The notes under the pieces are model-generated. The model saw only the letters and a program-made list of their open reading frames with translations. It had not been told where the DNA came from and ran no database searches. 64,000 nucleotides of DNA, from NCBI GenBank assembly GCA_964534315.1, contig CAZHOV010000001.1, forward strand, positions 1-64,000, read 5' to 3'. This document shows, one piece after another, positions 45,223 to 54,070 of the stretch. The translations under genes were made by a program, and so were the position numbers. Numbering within the stretch: position 1 is the first letter of the stretch; every line of letters begins with the position of its first letter. The stretch comes from CAZHOV01 sp964534315 (GTDB taxonomy: Bacteria > Bacteroidota > Bacteroidia > Chitinophagales > Saprospiraceae).

Positions 45223-46290
45223 ATGATTCAAAATAGATTAGTTCAGCTGTTATTATTGCCTATTACGCTCTTATATGGGCTTGGAGTAGGGATAAGAGAT
45301 TTCTTGTATAAGCAAGGGATGCTAAAAGGGGTGGAGTTTGATGTGCCGATAATAGCTGTTGGTAATCTTTCGGTAGGTGGAGCAGGGAAAAGCCCTCATA
45401 TCGAATATTTGATCCGGTTTTTAAAGGAGTATTTGAATGTAGCCACGATAAGCAGGGGGTATAAGCGAAAAACTAAAGGGTATTTGACCGTTCAGGCTAG
45501 AAATACAGCAGAACAGGTAGGGGACGAGCCGTTGCAGTTTAAGCGCAAATTTCCGGATATATTCGTTACCGTAGCGGAGAGCAGAACCTTTGCGGTACCG
45601 CGTATCGTCATGCAAAACCCGGAAGTGCAAGTCATATTGTTGGATGATGCCTTTCAGCATCGTTCGATCAAACCGGGGTTGAATATTTTATTAACGGAGT
45701 TTTATCATCCATTTACCAAAGATTATCTTTTGCCTTCCGGGAGATTGCGGGAGTGGCGATCTGCTTATAAAAGAGCGGATATTATTATCGTTTCAAAGTG
45801 TCCCCCTCAAATTACAGAGGAAGACAGAGCGCGATTTAAGGAAGAAATCAAGCCACTCTCCTATCAGCAACTATTTTTCAGTTATTACCAATATCAGCGT
45901 CCCTTTTATATGTTTAACCGGCAATATGTCGTCAATTTTGAGGAAGACATTGAGGTGCTATTGATATGTGCTATTGCCCGTACGGAGTATCTGACGGATT
46001 ACCTGAATTCTCAGGTGGGACATGTGCAGATTATGGAGTACGAAGATCACCATTACTTCACAGAATATGATTTGGGGCAGTTGAAAAAGCATTTTAACTT
46101 GATGGAAGGCCAGAAGAAGATCATCGTGACTACCGAGAAAGATGCGATGCGCTTAGAGTTGCACCGCAAGTTTATTCTGGAAAATAAGCTGCCCATCTTC
46201 GTCTTACCCATTGAGGTGGTCTTTCATTTTGAGGGAGGGGAGCAGTTTCAGGAAGGGGTAAAGGAATTTTTGTTAGATTTTAAAGTGTGA
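45223..46290 (+). CDS. lpxK: Tetraacyldisaccharide 4'-kinase
   Basis: This 355-residue enzyme phosphorylates the 4' position of the lipid A precursor, the late step of lipid A assembly at the inner-membrane face. The N-terminal membrane anchor (residues about 7-23) is followed by the Walker A-like 'VGNLSVGGAGKSPHIEYLI'. LpxK motifs 'ISRGYKRKTKGY', 'VILLDDAFQHR' and 'EKDAMRL' follow. It is a core Gram-negative gene. The glycosyltransferase gene follows 45 bp later. Confidence 0.95.
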   Translation: MIQNRLVQLLLLPITLLYGLGVGIRDFLYKQGMLKGVEFDVPIIAVGNLSVGGAGKSPHIEYLIRFLKEYLNVATISRGYKRKTKGYLTVQARNTAEQVGDEPLQFKRKFPDIFVTVAESRTFAVPRIVMQNPEVQVILLDDAFQHRSIKPGLNILLTEFYHPFTKDYLLPSGRLREWRSAYKRADIIIVSKCPPQITEEDRARFKEEIKPLSYQQLFFSYYQYQRPFYMFNRQYVVNFEEDIEVLLICAIARTEYLTDYLNSQVGHVQIMEYEDHHYFTEYDLGQLKKHFNLMEGQKKIIVTTEKDAMRLELHRKFILENKLPIFVLPIEVVFHFEGGEQFQEGVKEFLLDFKV

Positions 46291-46335
46291 ACAGTGCCTG
46301 AGACTGTCCGGCACTAGTTATCTTGTCCTCAAAAA

Positions 46336-47562
46336 GTGTTTACTTCTTTTGTATTGATCGTTTTCATTGCCTGCACTGCCATTCAGCTCTTCTTCTGGCT
46401 GGTGATCTTCTCCCGTTTGGCTTTTTACAAAGAAAGTGGTCAGACGAACTCTAGTCGTTCAGACCACAATAATCCAACAATTTCTCAATCATCAATCCAG
46501 CAATCATATGGGTCCCAGCGTACCAAGACTCAAGACCCAAGACCCAAGACTCAAGACCCAACTACTAACCTCCCTCCCCTTTCCATAATCATCTGTGCTC
46601 GGAACGAAGCGGAAAATCTGAAAAAAAATTTACCGTTGATTTTGGCTCAGGACTACCCTGAATACGAGGTTATTGTGGTAAACGATCACTCTACAGATAA
46701 TTCTTTGGAAATTTTATTGGCATTTCAAAAAAAATATGCTTACTTTAGCGTCGTATTACCAACCAAAATCTATGAGGATCATGCTGGGAAGAAGCATGCG
46801 CTCGCTGAGGGCATTAAAAAATCCCAGTTTAGTTATCTTTTACTCACAGACGCCGATTGTAGGCCGAGGAGTGACCAATGGGCCAACATAATGGTCCAAA
46901 CTTTAATAAGAAGGGATAAAAAAATCGGTCTAGGATACGGTCCTTATTTCCAAAAATTAGGATTATTAAATTTGTTAATTCGGTACGAAACGGTGTACAC
47001 CGCCGTACAGTATTTGTCTTTTGCTCTATATGGAATGCCATATATGGGTGTCGGCAGAAACTTGATCTACCGGAAAGAATTATTTGACAAAGCAGGCGGC
47101 TTTGATAAACACCGTCATGTGCAGTCAGGTGATGATGATCTGTTTGTGAATGAAGTCGCAAATGCGGAGAATACGACGATTATTATTCACCCTGATGCTT
47201 TTGTTTATTCGGAGCCCAAAACAACATGGAAAGGTTATTACCGCCAGAAATCCCGACATTTGACAACCGGGAAGTACTACAAACCCGAACATATCACACT
47301 TTTAGGAGTACTTTCTGTGAGTCATTTTGGCCATTATATGGCTGGAATTATTTTACTTAGCTGGCAAGTTAGCATACTATTTGTATTAGTATTATTTATT
47401 CTACGTTCTTTGACAATTTGGACAATCAATTTCTTAATTATTAAAAAATTAAGAGAACCCAGACTATGGGGGTGGGTACCCGTGTTAGATACCATGTACA
47501 TATTCTATTATTTGACATTTATTCGCGCTATTTTCAAACGAAACACAAACTATTGGAAGTGA
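46336..47562 (+). CDS. Membrane glycosyltransferase family 2 with repeat-bearing linker
   Basis: This 408-residue protein (GTG start) has an N-terminal membrane helix, then a GT2 domain from about residue 80: 'PLSIIICARNEAENLKKNLP', 'YEVIVVNDHSTDNS' and the DxD motif TDADC. Two further helices lie near the C-terminus. Between the first helix and the GT2 domain is a 40-residue Ser/Thr/Gln/Pro linker whose DNA holds five tandem 7-bp units (46524-46558); homologous enzymes I know of have a short linker here. A change in unit number would shift the frame. The sigma factor gene starts inside its last codons. Confidence 0.88.
   Translation: MFTSFVLIVFIACTAIQLFFWLVIFSRLAFYKESGQTNSSRSDHNNPTISQSSIQQSYGSQRTKTQDPRPKTQDPTTNLPPLSIIICARNEAENLKKNLPLILAQDYPEYEVIVVNDHSTDNSLEILLAFQKKYAYFSVVLPTKIYEDHAGKKHALAEGIKKSQFSYLLLTDADCRPRSDQWANIMVQTLIRRDKKIGLGYGPYFQKLGLLNLLIRYETVYTAVQYLSFALYGMPYMGVGRNLIYRKELFDKAGGFDKHRHVQSGDDDLFVNEVANAENTTIIIHPDAFVYSEPKTTWKGYYRQKSRHLTTGKYYKPEHITLLGVLSVSHFGHYMAGIILLSWQVSILFVLVLFILRSLTIWTINFLIIKKLREPRLWGWVPVLDTMYIFYYLTFIRAIFKRNTNYWK
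46524..46558 (+). repeat. Five tandem 7-bp units inside the glycosyltransferase gene
   Basis: The unit CAAGACY occurs five times without interruption. It encodes the linker peptide read as KTQDPRPKTQDP. Seven is not a multiple of three, so gain or loss of one unit causes a frameshift upstream of the catalytic domain. Confidence 0.88.
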
Positions 47563-48212
47563 AATCTACAACAAATTTTAGTCCCAGAGCAAATCAAGAC
47601 TATGAATTGGTCCAAGAGGCCGTTCATGGCGATCAAAAAGCTTATTCCACACTTATGGATCGATACCGCAACTCCATTTATCACATGATGCTGAAAATGG
47701 TCCACAACCGTGAGGATGCCGATGACCTGACACTTGAAGCATTCGGTAAAGCTTTTCACAAATTACCTAGTTATACGCCGCGCTATGCGTTTAGCACCTG
47801 GTTGTTTCGCATAGCTATTAACAACTGTATTGATCACATTCGCAAAAAGCGGATCAACATGTTGTCGATCGATGATCCTATCGAGCCCAACAGTGATCAT
47901 GATTATTCGAGTAATCTCCGAGCCGAGACGTTAGATCCGGAAGAGAAGTTTATCCGTGAACAGCGGGTCGTTTTAATGCGACACGTGTTAGGGAAACTTA
48001 ATCACAAATACCGGCTAATGATTGAACTTCGTTTCTTCGAAGAACTCAGCTATGACGAAATTGCCACCGAATTAGACATCCCATTAGGAACCGTAAAAGC
48101 ACAACTATTTCGCGCTAAAGAAATTTTATTTGGCTTGTTACAAAAACCCGGCGCCAAAGCCTATCTCGAAACTACCCGCAGGGTAAAACGCAGAGTGGCT
48201 GTCGGATCCTAA
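47559..48212 (+). CDS. Sigma-70 family (ECF-like) RNA polymerase sigma factor
   Basis: Starting at GTG 47559 (within the glycosyltransferase stop) gives 217 residues; an ATG at 47466 would overlap that gene by 97 bp. Region 2 reads 'YRNSIYHMMLKMVHNREDAD' to 'FSTWLFRIAINNCIDHIRKK'. Region 4 reads 'LMIELRFFEELSYDEIATEL' to 'GTVKAQLFRAKE'. It directs RNA polymerase to a regulon of its own. No anti-sigma gene is adjacent. It is followed by a strong terminator at 48244. Confidence 0.9.
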   Translation: MKSTTNFSPRANQDYELVQEAVHGDQKAYSTLMDRYRNSIYHMMLKMVHNREDADDLTLEAFGKAFHKLPSYTPRYAFSTWLFRIAINNCIDHIRKKRINMLSIDDPIEPNSDHDYSSNLRAETLDPEEKFIREQRVVLMRHVLGKLNHKYRLMIELRFFEELSYDEIATELDIPLGTVKAQLFRAKEILFGLLQKPGAKAYLETTRRVKRRVAVGS

Positions 48213-48243
48213 TTTTTTACACGTCCCATAACAGATAAGAACT

Positions 48244-48282
48244 AAAAAGCGGGTGAAGCGAAATGCTTCATCCGCTTTTTTT
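48244..48282. terminator. Bidirectional rho-independent terminator after sigma factor
   Basis: AAAAAGCGG-GTGAAGC pairs with GCTTCAT-CCGCTTTTT around a GAAAT loop, with A-run on the left and T-run on the right. It ends the sigma factor transcript ahead of rsmG. Confidence 0.85.
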
Positions 48283-48327
48283 ATGGGCATACTGCAAGAA
48301 ACACTATTTTTGTTCCAAACTTACATC

Positions 48328-48957
48328 ATGCAAATTATTCTCGATTATTTTCCGGACCTTACCCACGCCCAAATCAGCCAACTAGAGGCCTTGGAAGAAC
48401 TTTATAAAGAATGGAATACAAAGATCAATGTCATTTCCCGGAAGGATATTGAAAATCTTTACGAGCGGCATGTCTTCCATTCGCTAACCATTGCTAAAAT
48501 CTTACCCTTTGAACCGGGAGCAAAAATTTTAGATCTGGGTACCGGGGGAGGTTTCCCCGGTATTCCATTAGCCATCCTTTTTCCCGAAACCCAATTTAAA
48601 CTCATCGACGGAACCCGAAAAAAGATTACAGTTGTCCAGGAAGTCATCAATGCTATTGGGTTAAACAATGCCGTAGGGCTGCATATTCGTGCTGAAGAGC
48701 TCAAAGAAAAGTTTGATTTTGTCGTTTGCAGAGCGGTTGCTCCGTTGGAAAAGCTGGTGCTATGGTCGCAGCGGCTGATCCGCCAAAAACAAATGCACTT
48801 CATGCCCAACGGATTGCTCACCTTAAAGGGAGGCAATCTGAAAGAGGAGATTAAAGCCCTGCCCAAAGGAGAATATGTTGAATTATTCCCCCTGTATGAA
48901 ATTTTTGAAGAGCCCTATTTTGAGGAGAAGTATTTGGTTTATGTGCAAGGGGGGTAG
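48328..48957 (+). CDS. rsmG: 16S rRNA (guanine-527-N7)-methyltransferase
   Basis: The conserved N-terminus begins at the ATG at 48328 (MQIILDYFPDLTHAQ), giving 209 residues; 25 extra codons upstream are not family-like. The AdoMet site is 'ILDLGTGGGFPGIPLAILFP'. The FDFVVCRAVAPLEKL and LKGGNL segments match GidB/RsmG. It methylates G527 of 16S rRNA. It is probably transcribed from its own promoter after the terminator at 48244. Confidence 0.93.
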   Translation: MQIILDYFPDLTHAQISQLEALEELYKEWNTKINVISRKDIENLYERHVFHSLTIAKILPFEPGAKILDLGTGGGFPGIPLAILFPETQFKLIDGTRKKITVVQEVINAIGLNNAVGLHIRAEELKEKFDFVVCRAVAPLEKLVLWSQRLIRQKQMHFMPNGLLTLKGGNLKEEIKALPKGEYVELFPLYEIFEEPYFEEKYLVYVQGG

Positions 48958-48970
48958 ACTGAAGTCCATC

Positions 48971-49645
48971 CTAAGGGATTTGTTCGAGTAAGAGCCCCTT
49001 CTTTTTAGCGTATTTGTGCATGACCTGTACCAGGCGTTGGGAGGAGTGATTGTGGGAGATAGCGCCATCTAGTACGTTACGCTCTACCTCTTCAGCAAGC
49101 TGTTTTTGGTCGAGGTCGTCGAGCAGGCCTAGGTCGAGCAGGTGGTTGCGGGAGCCGGAGATCAGTTTTAAGGAGTCGATACTAAACTCGATCTTTTCCA
49201 GTTCCCACCAGTTCCACTTGTCGATAAAATAATCGTCGATGGCAACATAGTGGTCATTCAGGTAAAGAGTGGGACGGTTGTGGTGTAACACCTGCATGTA
49301 AAAATAGATGAGCAAGACGATAAACAGAGAAGTCTCGGCATTCAGAATAGAGCTGTAAAACTGTTGATAAACAAGGGCAAGCAGAAAAATAATGATTCCC
49401 TGGAGGATAAATTTATTTTGTTGGGGGCTTCTTTTGGCAAGATGCAGGGTTTCAATAGCTTCTGTATCGAAATGATAAAGCGCTTTTTTCAGCACCCAAT
49501 AAGCGCAAAGGCCAAAAAGGTATAATTTGAGCACCCCCATAAAAAGCCCAAAATACCAGAGGTTAATACCTTCCGGGTCCATGACAAGGCCCAGAATGCC
49601 TGCCAGGAGAATTACATAAAAGGTATTATTGATGGTTTTGAGCAT
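48971..49645 (-). CDS. Hypothetical membrane protein
   Basis: This 224-residue protein has two N-terminal membrane helices (about residues 7-24 and 33-52) and two more in the central part (about 75-112), then a soluble C-terminal half (from about 125). It is not recognised. Its ATG overlaps the enoyl-CoA hydratase stop as TAATG, so translation is coupled to that gene. No motif links it to acyl-CoA metabolism. Confidence 0.72.
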   Translation of the reverse strand: MLKTINNTFYVILLAGILGLVMDPEGINLWYFGLFMGVLKLYLFGLCAYWVLKKALYHFDTEAIETLHLAKRSPQQNKFILQGIIIFLLALVYQQFYSSILNAETSLFIVLLIYFYMQVLHHNRPTLYLNDHYVAIDDYFIDKWNWWELEKIEFSIDSLKLISGSRNHLLDLGLLDDLDQKQLAEEVERNVLDGAISHNHSSQRLVQVMHKYAKKKGLLLEQIP

Positions 49646-50418
49646 TACGCTTTTTGTTTAAATTTTTCTATTGCATTTCTGGTAAAATCGGAGAGAACCA
49701 GTTTGCCACTCATGGCCGCGCGTTCGCTAAGGAGTTCGTCCCAGTTTTCGGTTCCTTCCCAGAAAACCTTTTTGAGTAAACGCATTGCTTCGGGGTTGGA
49801 TTTTGTCAGTTGGGAAGTTAATTTGTTAATGGCTGCATCCATTTCCTCCGCAGTTTCGAAGACTTCGGTGTATAGGCCTTCTTGCTCTGCCCACTGTGCG
49901 GTTTGCCATTCGGTGGCATTAATAGCCAGTTGACTCATTGCCGAGGTACCGATTTTTCTTGCTACTGCGGGCCCAACTACAAACGGGCCGATACCGATCG
50001 CCAATTCACTTAGTTTGACGGAGGCGTATTTAGTTGCCAGGCAATAATCGGTAGCGGCAGCAACGCCCACTCCTCCTCCGACAGCCTTGCCTTGAACCCT
50101 ACCGATAATTAGTTTTGGACATTTGCGGCAGGCATTAATTACATTGGCAAAGCTCATAAAAAAGGCTCTTCCCGTTCCAAAGTCATCAATGGCGATCAAC
50201 TCATCAAAGCTGGCCCCTGCGCAGAAGGTACGGTCGCCTGCGCTTTTTAAAATGATGACTTTTACGGCTTCTTCTTCTCCGGCCACTCGTATCGCTTCAG
50301 CTAATTCGGCCAGTAACTTTCCCGGGAGAGAGTTGTGAGATGGATGGTAAAAGGTGATGGTGGCAGTGCCATTGGTTATTTCGGTGGTGATGGAGCCTTG
50401 TTGTGTTTTGTCTTGCAT
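49645..50418 (-). CDS. Enoyl-CoA hydratase/isomerase family protein
   Basis: This 257-residue crotonase-fold protein has the oxyanion motif 'TFCAGASFDELIAIDDFG', where a Gly-Ala replaces the usual GxD pair. The second is 'GRVQGKAVGGGVGVAAATDYC', and 'LSELAIGIGPFVVGPAVARK' holds the catalytic-loop Glu. In the phenylacetate pathway related enzymes are PaaF/PaaG. Its start lies 7 bp before the inserted cassette (50426), so its leader is partly cassette DNA. Together with paaZ and paaY it forms one minus-strand cluster. Confidence 0.88.
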   Translation of the reverse strand: MQDKTQQGSITTEITNGTATITFYHPSHNSLPGKLLAELAEAIRVAGEEEAVKVIILKSAGDRTFCAGASFDELIAIDDFGTGRAFFMSFANVINACRKCPKLIIGRVQGKAVGGGVGVAAATDYCLATKYASVKLSELAIGIGPFVVGPAVARKIGTSAMSQLAINATEWQTAQWAEQEGLYTEVFETAEEMDAAINKLTSQLTKSNPEAMRLLKKVFWEGTENWDELLSERAAMSGKLVLSDFTRNAIEKFKQKA

Positions 50419-50425
50419 AATTTAA

Positions 50426-50470
50426 CAGGATTGAACGCGGATAAAACGGATTTAACGGATCAACGCGGAT
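50426..50470 (+). repeat. Left inverted repeat of the cassette
   Basis: The 45-bp repeat is made of 'acgcggat'/'aacggat' words. Its inner end contains the last codons and stop (50460-50462) of the GxxExxY gene, so the ORF finishes inside the repeat. Confidence 0.85.
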
Positions 50471-50831
50471 TTTTGAATATTTTTCTTTTGAACTGCGGTT
50501 TCGCTCCAAAATTAAGGAGTAATCCCACTTCTATTTCTGTTGCTTTAAGGTAGTTTATTAATTGAGCTTCATGCTCTTCTCTTAACCCTTCTGAGGCTTT
50601 CAACTCAATAATTACTTTGTCTTCTACGATAATATCGGCAAAATAATTTCCAATTTCCTGGCGATCATAATAAACTTTTATCATTTTTTGCCTTTCACAA
50701 TCAAATCCAATTTTAGTCAATTCAATTAATAATGCTTTTTCATATACTCGCTCTAAAAAGCCAAAACCTAGAGTATTATAAACTTTATAAAAACTCTCAA
50801 TTATCTTTCCTGTAATTTCTTTATGCAACAT
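50460..50831 (-). CDS. GxxExxY protein, PD-(D/E)XK nuclease-like
   Basis: This 123-residue protein has the family-defining motif GxxExxY at Gly24-Glu27-Tyr30. A PD-(D/E)XK-type arrangement follows: Asp66 in YFADIIV, then Glu76-x-Lys78 in IIELKAS. 'HEAQLINYLKATEIEVGLLLNFG' is the conserved C-terminal helix-strand. The family is uncharacterised; the fold suggests DNA or RNA cleavage. It sits in a 525-bp unit with inverted repeats and has the same orientation as the surrounding paa-type operon. Its stop codon falls inside the left repeat. Confidence 0.85.
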   Translation of the reverse strand: MLHKEITGKIIESFYKVYNTLGFGFLERVYEKALLIELTKIGFDCERQKMIKVYYDRQEIGNYFADIIVEDKVIIELKASEGLREEHEAQLINYLKATEIEVGLLLNFGAKPQFKRKIFKNPR

Positions 50832-50832
50832 T

Positions 50833-50859
50833 TCTTTAATAGTTTGCTCCTATTAAAGA
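50833..50859. repeat. Hairpin immediately upstream of the GxxExxY start
   Basis: TCTTTAATAG (50833-50842) pairs perfectly with 50850-50859 around a 7-nt loop. It ends 1 bp from the start codon of the cassette gene, where it could mask or regulate translation initiation. Confidence 0.8.
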
Positions 50860-50905
50860 GTAACATGAAAAACAAAAAGGTAACTAAATTTGAATAATTT
50901 TTTTT

Positions 50906-50950
50906 ATCCGCGAATATCTGCCAAATCTGCGTCATCTGCGTTCAATCCTG
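50906..50950 (-). repeat. Right inverted repeat of the cassette
   Basis: Inverted partner of 50426-50470 (34/45 identical, no gap). Its outer end is 4 bp from the paaZ stop codon region at 50955. Confidence 0.85.
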
Positions 50951-50954
50951 AACT

Positions 50955-53000
50955 TTACGACTGATCCAGTTTACGCACCATCGTCAATATCGTTGCCAGT
51001 GCCACCGTCTCCCCTTCCTCATCATATACATCCACCAGGAACTTTACAATGCCTTTGGCCACATCTTCCTCATCGCGTTTTTCCTGGTCGATTTTTTCTT
51101 TGACCGTGAGTTTTACACCAATAGTCATACCAGGATAGACAGGCTTGGTGAAGCGACAAGAATCAATGCCATAATTCAACAACACCGGTCCTTTTTTAGG
51201 ATCAACAAATAAACCGGCCGCTTTTGACAATACGAAATAGCCGTGCGCGACCCGGCCTTCAAAAATAGTTCCGTCGAGGGAAGTGGTGTCCATGTGAGCA
51301 TAGAAGTTATCACCACTAATATTAGCAAAATTGACGATATCGGTTTCTGTAACTGTATGTTTATGCGTGAAAACCGTTTCCCCTACTTCTAACTCTTCAA
51401 AGTGTTTTCTGAATACATGTACAGGCTTTTCTACCTGTTCTCCACCGTACTGATACTGATTGGTGATTTTGGTAATCATGGTTGGATGCCCCTGTATGGC
51501 CGTTGTTTGTAAATAGTGCTTCACACCTCTGACACCACCCATTTCCTGACCTCCTCCGGCACGTCCCGGACCTCCGTGTACCAACAGCGGCATTGGAGAT
51601 CCGTGGCCTGTACTTTCTTTGGCACTTTCTTCATTCAGAATCAAAATACGTCCGTGGAAGGGAGCGGATCCCATCACATAATCTCTTGCAATTTCGGGGT
51701 CTTTGGTGGCTACTGTGCTAACTAATGACCCCTTACCCATATTAGCCAATTCAATCGCTTCCTCCAGTGTTTTATAGGGCATGATCGAGCAAACAGGACC
51801 GAAAGCCTCAATGGTATGGGTGTCTTCCTTTTCAAAAGGATTGTCATTTAAAAAGACAATGGGAGCAAGGAAGGCGCCTTTAGACTTATCAGCACCCATA
51901 ACTTCGAAGTTATCTAAATCGCCAATGACCATAGACGTGCTTTCTGCTAATTTGTGGATCCTGGATTTTACTTCTTCTAGTTGAGATTTAGCCACCAACG
52001 CTCCCATTCTTACCCCTTCTACCTGCGGATCGCCAATGGTTGTTTTTTGTAGTTGTTTGCCCAGGGCAATCTGTACATCTTCTACCAACTTTTCGGGAAC
52101 GATCACTCTTCGGATAGCCGTACATTTCTGTCCTGCTTTGGAGGTGATTTCCCGTCGTATTTCTTTAATGAAAAGGTCGAACTCTGGAGTGCCGGGGGTG
52201 GCATCTTCGCCCAGAATGGCAGCGTTAAGGCTATCTGCTTCCATATTGAAAGGGATAGCATTTTCGATGATATTAGGATGTGCTTTTAGCAAGCGACCCG
52301 TCGAAGCAGAGCCGGTAAAGGTGGCAACATCCTGAGAGGTAAGCGGATCCAGGATCCCTTTGCCGGATCCCGTTACCAGCTGGATAGCTCCTTCCGGAAG
52401 GATACCCGAATCGATGATATCTTTGACCATCGCATGGGTTAAAAAGGAAGTTAGCTCTGAAGCTTTTACAATGCCGGGCACTCCGGCGAGCAGGTTGACA
52501 GACAGCTTTTCCAGCATTCCCCAGATCGGGAAGTTAAAGGCATTGATATGTACGGCGACGCCATGCTTAGGCACCATGATGTGGTGGCCGATAAACGTAC
52601 CTTCTTTCGATAACCTGGCAGCTTCACCGTCTACGTAGAATGTTTCGTTTGGAAATTGGCGACGCAGGCTGGCATAGGCGAATAGCGTTCCGATGCCCCC
52701 GTCGATATCCACCCAGCTATCGGACTTTGTGGCTCCGGTTTGAAAACTTAAAGGATAGTATTTTTTGCGGATACCGTTTAGGTGTAACGCTAACTTTTTG
52801 AGCATTAATCCACGTTGGCGGAAGGTCATTTTTCGCAAGGCAGGCCCCCCAATTCGGCGGGCGTAACTGACCATTTCTGCGAAATCGAGTCCTTCTTCTC
52901 CGGCAGTGGCGATAAGTTCTCCGGTAACAGCATTATGTTGAGGGTAGGATTCGTCGGTATAAGGAATCCATTTTCCGTGGGCGTAATTGGTAAGTTTCAT
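50955..53000 (-). CDS. paaZ: Bifunctional oxepin-CoA hydrolase / semialdehyde dehydrogenase
   Basis: This 681-residue fusion has an aldehyde dehydrogenase domain at about residues 1-520 with catalytic Cys293 ([10 protein letters not shown]) and Glu254 (NMEADSLNA). A MaoC-type hot-dog hydratase occupies about 535-681 ([27 protein letters not shown]). This is the PaaZ architecture: ring cleavage of oxepin-CoA and oxidation of the resulting semialdehyde in phenylacetate catabolism. paaABCDE and paaK are not in this window. It lies between the PqqB-like remnant and the inserted cassette. Confidence 0.92.
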   Translation of the reverse strand: MKLTNYAHGKWIPYTDESYPQHNAVTGELIATAGEEGLDFAEMVSYARRIGGPALRKMTFRQRGLMLKKLALHLNGIRKKYYPLSFQTGATKSDSWVDIDGGIGTLFAYASLRRQFPNETFYVDGEAARLSKEGTFIGHHIMVPKHGVAVHINAFNFPIWGMLEKLSVNLLAGVPGIVKASELTSFLTHAMVKDIIDSGILPEGAIQLVTGSGKGILDPLTSQDVATFTGSASTGRLLKAHPNIIENAIPFNMEADSLNAAILGEDATPGTPEFDLFIKEIRREITSKAGQKCTAIRRVIVPEKLVEDVQIALGKQLQKTTIGDPQVEGVRMGALVAKSQLEEVKSRIHKLAESTSMVIGDLDNFEVMGADKSKGAFLAPIVFLNDNPFEKEDTHTIEAFGPVCSIMPYKTLEEAIELANMGKGSLVSTVATKDPEIARDYVMGSAPFHGRILILNEESAKESTGHGSPMPLLVHGGPGRAGGGQEMGGVRGVKHYLQTTAIQGHPTMITKITNQYQYGGEQVEKPVHVFRKHFEELEVGETVFTHKHTVTETDIVNFANISGDNFYAHMDTTSLDGTIFEGRVAHGYFVLSKAAGLFVDPKKGPVLLNYGIDSCRFTKPVYPGMTIGVKLTVKEKIDQEKRDEEDVAKGIVKFLVDVYDEEGETVALATILTMVRKLDQS

Positions 53001-53056
53001 CCGTTTCTATTTATAGGTGTTTCTTTAATAATAATGAAAAAAGAGCGATTATGGTT

Positions 53057-53470
53057 TTAAAGTGCAAACCTATCCATTTCCCGAGCAATATTCAAACCCT
53101 TTTTGATCACTTCCTGATAGGCGGCAGAAGAGCTATTCAGAACAGGGTTAGTGTGGTTAAAGTGAATAAAATAAACTTTTTCTTTTTCTTTAGCTGGTAA
53201 TTTTTCAAATAATTCCAGGCTTTCTTCGATAAACGGGTGAGGTATTTCGCTCATATCTCTTCCGGGGATTTCTCCGTTTTGGTAGAATGTTCCGTCCAGA
53301 AAAGCGTAGTCTACTTTCTTGATCCATTTTTTAATATTTTGGTCCCAGAGCTGCCATTTATCAATATCCGGAATGAACAGGGCAGATTTGTTGGGGCCTT
53401 CGATAAAAAAACCGACTGTTTCGGAAAATTCATCTCGATGGGGGACTAGTAAAATTAGTAGCTTATTCAT
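53057..53470 (-). pseudogene. PqqB-like MBL-fold protein, N-terminal half missing
   Basis: The 137 residues match the C-terminal half of PqqB-like metallo-beta-lactamase-fold proteins: 'LVPHRDEFSETVGFFIEG', 'ALFIPDIDKWQLWDQNI', 'EIPHPFIEESLELFEKL' and 'VYFIHFNHTNPVLN'. The first ~150-170 residues, holding the HxHxDH metal site, are absent. The start codon sits only 3 nt after the paaY stop, with no room for the missing part. It is probably a decayed gene after a deletion, although the frame is open and it could be translated from the paaY transcript. Confidence 0.75.
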
Positions 53471-53473
53471 GGG

Positions 53474-54070
53474 TTAGGTATTATTGATTTCATTCCAGGT
53501 TTGGTAGAGGGATTCTTGTTTTGGGCGATCTTTGGGTATTTCTCTTAGCGGTTCGCACGGTTTGAGTGAATCGCGGCACTCATTGGGAAGCGTTTGATAG
53601 AGCTTGGTACCCGCTGTTTTCCAGGCGATCATTTTGTCGCTTACTTGTTTGATCACTTTTCCGGGATTACCAACGACCAGGCTATGGGGAGGGATTTGGG
53701 TATCAGCTTTGACAAAACAAAGGGCTCCTATGATGGATTCCTCTCCGATGTGGGCATTATCCATGACCACTGCATTCATACCGACCAGTACATTTTTACC
53801 GATGGTAGCTCCGTGAATGATTGCTCCATGTCCGATGTGGGCTGCTTCGTACATGTGTACGGTGATTCCGGGGAACATATGAATGGTACAATTTTCCTGC
53901 ACGTTACAGCCATCCTCGATGACAATACCTCCCCAGTCACCACGTATGGCAGCTCCCGGACCGATATAGACATCTTTTCCGATGATCACATTTCCCGTTA
54001 CTGTTGCTTGTGGATGGACAAAAGCAGAAGGGGCTACGACAGGTTTAAAGCCTTTAAATTCAAAAATCAT
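53474..54070 (-). CDS. paaY: PaaY-like gamma-carbonic-anhydrase-fold hexapeptide protein
   Basis: This 198-residue left-handed beta-helix protein has hexapeptide repeats (VIIGKDVYIGPGAAIRG, AIIHGATIGKNVLVG) and the metal ligands in 'MYEAAHIGHGAIIHG'. The C-terminal extension 'RDSLKPCEPLREIPKDRPKQ' is typical of PaaY/CaiE rather than of general carbonic anhydrases. PaaY is a thioesterase that recycles CoA in phenylacetate breakdown. It is the first gene of the minus-strand cluster paaY, PqqB-like remnant, paaZ, hydratase. Confidence 0.88.
   Translation of the reverse strand: MIFEFKGFKPVVAPSAFVHPQATVTGNVIIGKDVYIGPGAAIRGDWGGIVIEDGCNVQENCTIHMFPGITVHMYEAAHIGHGAIIHGATIGKNVLVGMNAVVMDNAHIGEESIIGALCFVKADTQIPPHSLVVGNPGKVIKQVSDKMIAWKTAGTKLYQTLPNECRDSLKPCEPLREIPKDRPKQESLYQTWNEINNT

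Larger units (their letters stand above)
50426..50950. mobile_element. 525-bp inverted-repeat cassette carrying a GxxExxY gene
   Basis: Both ends carry inverted copies of a 45-bp sequence that align without gaps, with 34 of 45 identical (50426-50470 and 50906-50950). The outer 13 bp (CAGGATTGAACGC) are perfect. Inside lie the GxxExxY gene and a 10-bp-stem hairpin. The unit separates paaZ (ends 50955) from the enoyl-CoA hydratase (starts 50418), genes otherwise arranged as an operon. No target-site duplication is obvious. It encodes no recognised transposase. Confidence 0.75.

Noticed and set aside
46489..46523. Extension of the 7-bp repeat as a long microsatellite
   Set aside because: Only five exact units (46524-46558) are tandem; the flanking Ser/Gln codons share words but are not regular.
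47466..47558. ATG start of the sigma factor at 47466
   Set aside because: It lies 97 bp inside the glycosyltransferase gene; the added residues are not sigma-like, and the GTG at 47559 starts the conserved part.
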